The notes beneath the pieces are model-generated. The model saw only the letters and a list, made by a program, of their open reading frames with translations. It searched no databases and was not told the DNA's origin. This document shows, one piece after another, positions 57,249 through 64,000 of a stretch of DNA of 64,000 nucleotides. Source of the DNA: Rhodoferax lithotrophicus (lineage in GTDB: Bacteria > Pseudomonadota > Gammaproteobacteria > Burkholderiales > Burkholderiaceae_C); NCBI RefSeq assembly GCF_019973615.1, contig NZ_AP024238.1:1054001-1118000 (forward strand). Reading direction: 5' to 3'. The number at the start of each line of letters is the position of its first letter. The first letter of the stretch is position 1. Both the position numbers and the translations under genes were made by a program.

Positions 57249-58909
57249 TTCGTTCCCTCGGTTGTTTTGATTTGTGATGGATTCAGGTCGAACAGCGCCA
57301 CACGCATGTCCGGTGTTTCCGGGGCGCCTAGAGCCTCCCGGATTCCGCGCGCGATGGCATAGGCGAACAGCGGCGGAACTGCGTTGCCGATTTGCTTGAA
57401 CGCGGGATTCATCGAGCCCTTGAAGATGAAGCCGTCTGGGAAGGACTGCAGCCGCGCGGCCTCCCGAACGGTTATGGTGCGCGCCTGCTCGGAATCGAAG
57501 TGGATGTGGGAGTAGGAGTCCTTTCCGAGGTGAGCCATCAGGGTGCGGACGGGCGCATCGGACCGCAGCTTCCACCATTTGTTCGGAAACTTGCCCGGAT
57601 CATAGGGGACGCGCCAGGAAGTAATGAAGGCGCTGACATCTGGATCCCTCGGACTAGTGGGCAGGCCGCGCTGCTTACGGTTGGCAAGCCAAGTCGCAAT
57701 CTTCTGTTCGACATAGGCATGGATCTGCGGGTACTCCCAACCCGGCTGGATCTCGGCAAAGATCTTGTAGTCCCGCGGCAGGTATCGGAATACATGGCCG
57801 GTCGTGGCATTGGTCGCAAAACCCTGCCACTCTCGCATCAGCCGAGAATAGGTGGTCGTTGGCACCTTCGTCGTGTACTCGACAGGTTCCGAAGGATCCT
57901 TAGCACCACGACGAATGGTTCCTGCACGCAGCATTTCCTCAGCGAAAAGGGGTGGGAGATCTGCAAGGGCCTCGGAAGCCGACGTGGCAGCTGGAGAGTT
58001 GGGAGCCGGGTCCTGTATCCAGCGATGGTGTTGAGAGCCTTCAGCTTTCAGTACGCGGCGGGCAGCGTTCTTGGAGCTGGTGTAGCCGGATGGCAGGATC
58101 AAGTGGTGAGTCGGCACGGGAAAGCGGGGCTTGATTCCGGCTGACCGGTGGATGCCGACAAGAATCATCCGCTCCCGCATTTGCGGAACTCCGTACCAGA
58201 CGGAGTTCAACAGCGTGTAGGCAACGTCATAGCCTTCTTCAGCAAGACTTTTCGAGACGAGCTCGGCCACGTTAGTGCCACCATGGTTAAGAATGTCCGG
58301 CACGTTTTCCATCAGGAGTGCTACTGGCTTCGTTGCACGGATGAACGCAACGTACCGCTCCCACAGGCTCACTCGTCCGTCGACGAGGAACGCTTGGTCC
58401 GCGGTCACATCTTCGCGAAGGCGGGCCTGCTCGCGGAGCTTGGCTCGCCCGACACGGGCAAACGCCTGACAGGGAGGTCCTCCGACGAGCACGTCAATCT
58501 GGTTTTCGTTTGCTCCCCGTAGTCCGAGATCGGCGAAAACGGTATCTGCGGTTTCGGTTACAGCATCGCGTGGGGCGTGATGGGCCTCCTTGTCGCCCCC
58601 CGCAGAGCGAGCGCCGAAATTGGCACCATGGGAGCGTGCGGCCCATGGATCCATTTCAATGGATGCCACCGGCGTGAATCCTGCGGTCAGGAAACCGAGC
58701 GAGATCCCGCCACATCCGGCAAACATGTCCATGTATCGGATCTCACCGCCCGCGCGAATGCGCTGGAGCTTGTTTCGGATCAGCTTGTTGTCGGGGGTCG
58801 AGGCGGGTAATGTATTGCCATTGGAAGGGGGTAGGTCGGAACCTGGGGCGCGGGGCTTCTCGTACGTTTTGTTGGACTGCGATTTGTGCAGAACGGGTTG
58901 GATGAACAT
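57245..58909 (-). CDS. DNA cytosine-5 methyltransferase (Dcm-type, MzaA-like)
   Basis: This 554-residue C5-methyltransferase has motif I DMFAGCGGISLGF (61-73), motif IV GGPPCQAF with catalytic C147, motif VI (MENV), motif VIII PQMRERM and motif X IGNAVPPLFA. The target sequence cannot be read; the long target-recognition region spans about residues 310-470. As first gene of the operon it would mark self DNA. ATG 58909 is favoured over 58951 because only it has an AAGAGAT-like site upstream. The C-terminus overlaps the GHKL gene by 4 bp. Confidence 0.9.
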   Translation of the reverse strand: MFIQPVLHKSQSNKTYEKPRAPGSDLPPSNGNTLPASTPDNKLIRNKLQRIRAGGEIRYMDMFAGCGGISLGFLTAGFTPVASIEMDPWAARSHGANFGARSAGGDKEAHHAPRDAVTETADTVFADLGLRGANENQIDVLVGGPPCQAFARVGRAKLREQARLREDVTADQAFLVDGRVSLWERYVAFIRATKPVALLMENVPDILNHGGTNVAELVSKSLAEEGYDVAYTLLNSVWYGVPQMRERMILVGIHRSAGIKPRFPVPTHHLILPSGYTSSKNAARRVLKAEGSQHHRWIQDPAPNSPAATSASEALADLPPLFAEEMLRAGTIRRGAKDPSEPVEYTTKVPTTTYSRLMREWQGFATNATTGHVFRYLPRDYKIFAEIQPGWEYPQIHAYVEQKIATWLANRKQRGLPTSPRDPDVSAFITSWRVPYDPGKFPNKWWKLRSDAPVRTLMAHLGKDSYSHIHFDSEQARTITVREAARLQSFPDGFIFKGSMNPAFKQIGNAVPPLFAYAIARGIREALGAPETPDMRVALFDLNPSQIKTTEGTK

Positions 58910-59293
58910 CCGGTATCTCTTATAAGGAATATGCGCCAGAACCACCTGCATCAGGCGTAGCAGGTGAAAATCTCAGGCCTGTTCATACCACATGCCGCGG
59001 CGCGGCTTGAAAATTCGTCAACTGGGCGCAAAATGCTGCTTTGTCATGGAGTGTAATGAATCTGCAGGCGGGACGGAGTACTGCTAACGGCGAAGCACAG
59101 GTTTTGTCACCCTGATACGTATATTCGATTTGCCTTGGCATATCAAATTTGCCGCATGCGCAGTAGGTGGGTACACGGGATCAATTCAGTGAGGGTGATG
59201 CTTGATGATGAAGTCGATCGAATTGCGGCCCTTCTGCTGGCCTGGAAACTGCGCTGCATCGTCCGGGAATGCACGGGGCCGGTGAGTGATGTG
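58910..59293. promoter_or_regulatory. Divergent methyltransferase/vsr promoter region
   Basis: This 384-bp gap must drive both the four-gene defence operon (leftward) and vsr (rightward). It contains an 8-bp palindrome ATACGTAT at about 59116. No gene is recognised, although the vsr frame stays open through the last 159 bp. Confidence 0.45.
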
Positions 59294-59710
59294 ATGGATA
59301 TCGTGTCCCCCGAAGTTCGTTCCCGAATGATGGCTGGCATCAAAGGGAAGAACACGAAGCCCGAAATGGTGGTCCGAAAGCTGGTGCACGGAATGGGGTT
59401 TCGCTATCGCCTGCACCGAAAGGACTTGCCAGGTTCTCCAGATATTGTTTTTCCGCGTCTGAGAAAAGTGATTTTTGTTCATGGCTGTTTCTGGCACCAG
59501 CATCCCGGATGCAGACTTGCCTACACACCAAAATCAAATACGCAGTTCTGGCTGGACAAACTGGAGGCTAACACACGACGTGATACCCTCGCTCTGATGG
59601 CTCTGGATGCTATGGGCTGGGAGATTCTGGTCGTATGGGAATGCGAGGTTTCCAATCTGTCGTCGCTTGCCCTGCAGCTGAATTCATTCCTCGCGTCAAA
59701 TATTCGCTGA
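59294..59710 (+). CDS. vsr: Very short patch repair endonuclease
   Basis: This 138-residue Vsr-type DNA mismatch endonuclease nicks 5' of T in T:G mismatches arising by deamination of 5-methylcytosine. The catalytic Asp is D50 in LPGSPDIVF; H64 and H69 are in VHGCFWHQHPGC, with the Cys residues of the zinc site. It starts MDIVSPEVRSRMMAGI, the normal family start. A GTG four codons upstream (59282) is an alternative. It is divergent from the cytosine methyltransferase that would create the need for it. Confidence 0.92.
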   Translation: MDIVSPEVRSRMMAGIKGKNTKPEMVVRKLVHGMGFRYRLHRKDLPGSPDIVFPRLRKVIFVHGCFWHQHPGCRLAYTPKSNTQFWLDKLEANTRRDTLALMALDAMGWEILVVWECEVSNLSSLALQLNSFLASNIR

Positions 59711-60096
59711 TCCACTGATGTTCTGGGAGCGTAGATGGAAAAATTTGCTCGGCGCTGTCACGTGGACGAAGGGGCAGACTGTGTGAGCCTATCGACCGAA
59801 GCGCTACACAAATTGACCATATTGCCGACGGGTCCGATCACCGAGTGATACTAATAAGCACCAGGACGGCAGTCCTCGAACAACGTTAGCAGCCGCTGCA
59901 TTGTTGACGACAGCAACGCTGGCACGTATGTAAGTTTAGGGCACGTTGAAGTCCGCCGCCAAAGGCTTCTAACAGGCAATCAATTTTGGAACCAGTAAGC
60001 TGCCTGTCGTGGCCGACAGCAACGGGTCTACAGCCGTCAATCAGTGTGATTTGTCAGCCGTACCTGGGCTGATCTGAATCGAATCGTCGGCCCAAG
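59711..60096. other. Intergenic stretch without recognised gene
   Basis: Between vsr and the composite repeat at 60097 I find no coding sequence, RNA gene or insertion-sequence end. Short repeated words (GACGACAGCAACG, GGCCGACAGCAACG) around 59908-60022 may be remnants of a lost gene. Confidence 0.4.
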
Positions 60097-60222
60097 CCAC
60101 CCGGAAAACCGTATTCCAGGCAGCAATCACCCTCAGCACAATCAATCCATCAGCAAATGATTGAGCCAGCCATTGCTACAAATTAAAAAGCAGCTTACGC
60201 AAGTAAATCAAGCGCTACAGCC
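60097..60222 (+). repeat. Composite repeat downstream of the RND gene
   Basis: This copy runs from CCACCCGGAAAACCGTATTCC to AAGCAGCTTACGCAAGTAAA and CGCTACAGCCC. It lies directly behind the RND stop codon and corresponds to the repeats at 48636-48757 and 50168-50300. Confidence 0.8.
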
Positions 60223-63200
60223 CTAAATGACTTGTAAATCTGTCTTCTCTTCAGGAGCCTTCTCCCGCCGCACCCAGCGTTTGACGCGCCCCATGAAGTG
60301 TTCAAAGTCATCCATCAAGGTGAACACCGACGGGATCACCAGCAGGCTCAGCACGGTGGAGGTGATCAGCCCGCCGATCACGGCCACCGCCATCGGGCTT
60401 CTGAAGCTGCTGTCGGCGGCGCCCCAGCCGGCGGCCAGGGGCACCATGCCGGCACCCATGGCCAGGGTGGTCATGACGATGGGGCGGGCGCGTTTGTGGC
60501 AGGCATCCAGCAGCGCGTCAAAGCGGCTCAGGCCATGATCGCGCCGCGCCACGATGGCGTATTCCACCAGCAAGATCGAGTTTTTGGTGGCAATACCCAT
60601 CAGCATGATCAGGCCAATCAGCGACGGCATCGAGAAGCTTTTGTCCGCCAGCAGCAGCCCCACAAACGCGCCACCCAGTGACAAGGGCAGGGCGGTCAGG
60701 ATGGTGAAGGGATGCAGAAAGTCTTTGAACAGCAGCACCAGCACGATGTAGATACACAGCACGCCGGTCAGCATGGCCAGGCCAAAGCTGGCAAACAGCT
60801 CGTCCATCACCTCTGCGTCGCCCAGGGCGAGTTGTTTTACTCCGGCGGGCAGGTTTTGCAGGCTGGGCAGCTTGGCCACGGCGGCGGTCACGTCGCCCAG
60901 CGGTGCGCCCGAGAGCTCCACCTCAAAGGTGATATTGCGTGAGCGGTTCAGGCGGCCAATCACCGCCGGGCCACCGGTGACCTCCAGCGTGGCCACCTGG
61001 CTGAGCATCACCGGGCCTTTGAGGCCGGGCACGCTCAGGCGGCCCAGCACGGCCAGGTCTTGCCGGGCGCTATCGACCAGTTTCACCACGATAGGCACCT
61101 GGCGCTGGCTCAGGTTGAGCTTGGGTAAGGCCGTGTCGTAGTCGCCCACGGTGGCAATACGCAGGGTCTCACCAATGGCGCTGCTGGTCACGCCCAGTTC
61201 GGCGGCGCGGGCAAAGTCGGGCCGTACCGCAATTTCAGAGCGGATCAGGCTGGCGCTGGAGGTGATGCTGCCCAGGCCGGGAATGGTGCGCAGGTCTTTC
61301 TCCAGTGCGGCGGCGGCCATGGCCAGTGCTTGCGGGTCTTCACCGGTGAGCACCAGCTGGTATTTTTCACCACTGCCGCCCAGGCCCACTTTGCTGCGCA
61401 CACCGGGCAATTCGGCCATGGCGGTGCGGATGGCGGACTCGATGCCCTGCTTGCGCGGGCGCTCACCACGCTCGGCCAGTAGCACCGTCAGCGTGGCTTT
61501 GCGCACCTCGCTCGTGCCCGCCGGGGCAAATGGGTCTGTGCCCGCCGCGCCGCCGCCAATGGTGGTGTAGACACTTTTGACATGCGCCACCTGCATCAGC
61601 AGCTGGCGTGCACCTTCCGCCGCCTCGCGGGTCTGGCTCAGGGTGGAGCCGGGCGGCAGTTCCAGGTAGACCTGGGTTTGTGAGTTGTCGTCCGGTGGCA
61701 TGAAGCCTTTGGGCAGCAGCGGAATCAGCGCGATGGAGCCGACGAAAAACGCGGCGGCCAGCCCCAGCGTGATCCAGCGGTGGCCCAGCGCCCAGCGACT
61801 GGCCCGCAGGTAAACCGGCATCCAGAACGGGTCCTGGTGCGGGTGTTTACTGGGTTTCATCACATAGGCCGCCATCATGGGCGTGAGCAGGCGCGCCACC
61901 ACCAGAGAGGCAAACACCGCCAGCGCGGCGGTCCAGCCAAACTGTTTGAAAAACTTGCCGGCAATGCCGGACATGAAGGCGGTGGGCAAAAACACCGAGA
62001 TCAGCGTGAAGGTGGTGGCCACCACCGCCAGGCCAATTTCATCGGCGGCCTCCATCGCGGCCTGGTAGGGCGTTTTGCCCATTTGCAAATGGCGCTCGAT
62101 GTTTTCCACCTCCACAATCGCGTCGTCCACCAGCACTCCGATCACCAGCGAGAGCGCCAGCAGTGTCACGGTGTTGATGGAAAAACCCATGAACGCCATG
62201 CCGATAAAGGCTGGAATCACCGACAGCGGCAAGGCCACGGCCGAGACAAAGGTAGCGCGCACATTGCGCAAGAACAGCCAGACCACCAGCACCGCCAGAA
62301 TGGCACCCTCGTACAGCATCACCATGGAGGCATCAAACTCCTCGGCCACCGGGGTGACAAAGTCAAACGCCTGGGTGAGTTCAATGTCCGGGTGCTGGGC
62401 CTGGAGTTCCTTGAGGGCCAGCTGCACCGCCGCGCCCACCTCGACCTCGCTGGCCCCTTTGCTGCGGGTGATTTCAAACCCCACCACCGGCTTGCCATTA
62501 AGCAGGGCCAGGGCGCGTGGCTCGGCCACGGTGTCGCGCACGCTGGCCACCTGGTCCAGGCGGATGCGCTGGCCGCTGCTCAGGGTGAATTCAATCTGTG
62601 CCAGTTCTTGCACGGTTTTCACCGTGGCCAGGGTGCGCATGGGTTGTTCGCTGTCGCCCAAGTCGGCGCGGCCACCGGCGCTTTCGGTTTGCACCTGGCG
62701 CAATTGGCGTGACACGTCGGCCGCCGTGGCCCCCAGGGCTTGTAATTTCAGCGGGTCCAGCGCCACTTCCACCTGGCGGCTCACACCACCCACCCGCGCC
62801 ACCGAGCCCACGCCTTTGACCCCCAGCAGGCGGCGTGTCACCGTGTTGTCGACAAACCAGCTCAAGGCCTCGTCGTCCATCTGCGTCGAGCGGATGGTGA
62901 TGGCCAAAATGGGTGCCCCCGACAGGTTGACCTTGCCCACCACCGGGTCACGCACGTCGCTGGGCAGGTCGCTGCGCACGCCCTGGATGGCGCTGCGCAC
63001 ATCGTCCACCGCTTCTTGCGTGGGTTTTTCCAGGCGGAACTCGGCGGTGATGGTCACGCCACCGTCATGCACCTGGGTGTAGATGTTTTTCAGGCCTTGC
63101 AGCGGGGCAATGGCGTTTTCCAGCTTGCGGGCCACTTCGGTCTCCAGCTGGGCCGGGGCTGCGCCGGGCAGGGAGGCGGCCACGGTCACCATGGGCAGCT

Positions 63201-63321
63201 CCATGTCGGGGAACTGCTGCACCTTCATGGACTGGTAGGACAGCAGGCCGGCAAAGCTCAGCAGCACAAACAGCATCACCGCAGGAATCGGGTTTTTGAT
63301 GGACCAGGCAGAAAGATTCAT
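60223..63321 (-). CDS. RND efflux pump inner-membrane transporter (AcrB/MexB family)
   Basis: This 1032-residue proton-driven transporter has the HAE/HME fold with two six-helix repeats: TM1 at residues 11-30, large periplasmic loops, and the DD pair of TM4 in VIGVLVDDAIVEVENIERH near residue 405. LPKGFMPPDDNSQTQVYLEL is a typical pore-domain segment. It pairs with the membrane fusion protein encoded 12 bp upstream to export drugs, solvents or metals. No outer-membrane factor is visible. The C-terminal 47 or so codons are duplicated at 48758. Confidence 0.93.
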   Translation of the reverse strand: MNLSAWSIKNPIPAVMLFVLLSFAGLLSYQSMKVQQFPDMELPMVTVAASLPGAAPAQLETEVARKLENAIAPLQGLKNIYTQVHDGGVTITAEFRLEKPTQEAVDDVRSAIQGVRSDLPSDVRDPVVGKVNLSGAPILAITIRSTQMDDEALSWFVDNTVTRRLLGVKGVGSVARVGGVSRQVEVALDPLKLQALGATAADVSRQLRQVQTESAGGRADLGDSEQPMRTLATVKTVQELAQIEFTLSSGQRIRLDQVASVRDTVAEPRALALLNGKPVVGFEITRSKGASEVEVGAAVQLALKELQAQHPDIELTQAFDFVTPVAEEFDASMVMLYEGAILAVLVVWLFLRNVRATFVSAVALPLSVIPAFIGMAFMGFSINTVTLLALSLVIGVLVDDAIVEVENIERHLQMGKTPYQAAMEAADEIGLAVVATTFTLISVFLPTAFMSGIAGKFFKQFGWTAALAVFASLVVARLLTPMMAAYVMKPSKHPHQDPFWMPVYLRASRWALGHRWITLGLAAAFFVGSIALIPLLPKGFMPPDDNSQTQVYLELPPGSTLSQTREAAEGARQLLMQVAHVKSVYTTIGGGAAGTDPFAPAGTSEVRKATLTVLLAERGERPRKQGIESAIRTAMAELPGVRSKVGLGGSGEKYQLVLTGEDPQALAMAAAALEKDLRTIPGLGSITSSASLIRSEIAVRPDFARAAELGVTSSAIGETLRIATVGDYDTALPKLNLSQRQVPIVVKLVDSARQDLAVLGRLSVPGLKGPVMLSQVATLEVTGGPAVIGRLNRSRNITFEVELSGAPLGDVTAAVAKLPSLQNLPAGVKQLALGDAEVMDELFASFGLAMLTGVLCIYIVLVLLFKDFLHPFTILTALPLSLGGAFVGLLLADKSFSMPSLIGLIMLMGIATKNSILLVEYAIVARRDHGLSRFDALLDACHKRARPIVMTTLAMGAGMVPLAAGWGAADSSFRSPMAVAVIGGLITSTVLSLLVIPSVFTLMDDFEHFMGRVKRWVRREKAPEEKTDLQVI

Positions 63322-63333
63322 GGTGTTTGCTCT

Positions 63334-64000
63334 TTATTTGCTAGCTTCTTGTGCAGGTGCTGCTTGCGCTGGAGCACTGTTTGGCTTGGAAGATTCAACC
63401 ACCCGCACCAGATCACCTTCGCTCAGGAAGCTGCCACCGCTGGCCACCAGTTGGTCCTCAGGCTTGACCCCACTTTGAATTTCGATGGCATCCCCCTGCA
63501 CCCGGCCGGTTTGCACCTTGAGCTGGCTGACCCGGTGGTCGGCCCCCACGCGGTAGACGGTGCTGAAGCCATCACGCACCACCACGGCGGTTTGGGGCAC
63601 GCTCAAAGCGGCAGATTGGCCCAGCTCAAACTCACCCCGGGCAAACATGCCGGGTTTGAAGGCTTGGGCCGTGGCTGCTTTGCCCGTTTCCAGCAGGTCA
63701 ACATACACCAGGCCATTGCGGCTGGCGGCATCCACCGTGGGGGCCAGCATACGCACCCGGCCTTTGGTCTGCGCGCCACCAGGGGCGGTGACCAGCACCG
63801 CCGTACCCACACGGATGCGGCCCAGCTCGGCCGAGGTGACCTCGCCGCGCCACTCCAGGCGGCCCTGGCGAATCAGTTTGAACAGCTCGCTGCCTGCCCC
63901 CAGCACCGCGCCCACCGTGGCGCTGCGGCTGGAGAGGATGCCGTTGTCCGGGGCCAGCACCTGGGTTTGCTTCAGGCGCAGCAGTTGGGCATCGAGTTGC
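63334..64000 (-). CDS. RND membrane fusion protein (partial)
   Basis: This is the C-terminal part (about 222 residues) of a HlyD/AcrA-type periplasmic adaptor; the start is beyond the right edge. The frame is open through the edge, with QLLRLKQTQVLAPDNGILSS marking the end of the hairpin and the return lipoyl half. A beta-barrel (EVTSAELGRIRVGTAVLVTA) and the membrane-proximal domain (PQTAVVVRDGFSTVY) follow. The Ala/Pro-rich tail ends QEASK. It is the upstream gene of the pump operon. Confidence 0.9.
   Translation of the reverse strand, partial: QLDAQLLRLKQTQVLAPDNGILSSRSATVGAVLGAGSELFKLIRQGRLEWRGEVTSAELGRIRVGTAVLVTAPGGAQTKGRVRMLAPTVDAASRNGLVYVDLLETGKAATAQAFKPGMFARGEFELGQSAALSVPQTAVVVRDGFSTVYRVGADHRVSQLKVQTGRVQGDAIEIQSGVKPEDQLVASGGSFLSEGDLVRVVESSKPNSAPAQAAPAQEASK

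Overview
The window looks like the chromosome of a betaproteobacterium of the family Comamonadaceae, close to Rhodoferax or Polaromonas. The reasons are the GC-rich codon use, the catabolic gene content and a short intergenic repeat (core AGCTGCTTGCGCA, then a stretch ending CGCTAGAGGCCAA) that occurs about a dozen times; I associate that repeat with this family from memory. No tRNA, rRNA or CRISPR array was seen.

Layout. (1) 1-3113, minus: toluene monooxygenase operon tmoABCDE, cut by the left edge inside tmoE. (2) 3330-5537: katG, then a LuxR-type regulator, a lipoprotein and a flavodoxin. (3) 9022-17033: an Lrp/AsnC regulator divergent from an apparently complete lysine degradation operon, kamA-kdd-kamB-like-kamD-kamE-kal-kce. 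It would take L-lysine through beta-lysine, 3,5-diaminohexanoate and 5-amino-3-oxohexanoate to acetoacetate and crotonyl-CoA. A perfect 14-bp inverted repeat sits between regulator and operon, and a 220-bp tandem duplication sits inside the operon. (4) 17034-25600: accessory region on the plus strand with toxin-antitoxin modules (some broken), fragments of REP-associated and IS110 transposases, small membrane or secreted proteins, and three diverged copies of one secreted protein family. (5) 25625-35620: ordinary genes (8-oxoguanine deaminase-like, SNF2 helicase, a lipoprotein plus exported-protein pair, 5'-3' exonuclease, DOPA-dioxygenase-like, Kef-type antiporter). (6) 35684-44016: AraC regulator divergent from a six-gene acyl-CoA degradation operon (SDR dehydrogenase, thiolase, two acyl-CoA dehydrogenases, CaiB/BaiF enzyme, acyl-CoA ligase). 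Then comes a LysR regulator divergent from an SDR. (7) 45883-51546: trhO, a membrane protein and more toxin-antitoxin genes and remnants. (8) 51966-59710: a translationally coupled four-gene operon (C5 cytosine methyltransferase, MutL/GHKL-type ATPase, Z1-domain ATPase, DUF4420 PD-(D/E)XK protein) with a divergent vsr. This matches the MZA-type antiviral systems as I remember them, without a recognisable fifth (AIPR) gene. (9) 60223-64000: RND efflux pump and its membrane fusion protein, cut by the right edge.

The 3' end of the RND gene plus its downstream repeat is duplicated in direct orientation at 48636-48901. The two copies bracket the 11-kb stretch with toxin-antitoxin genes and the defence operon, which suggests that stretch is an acquired island.
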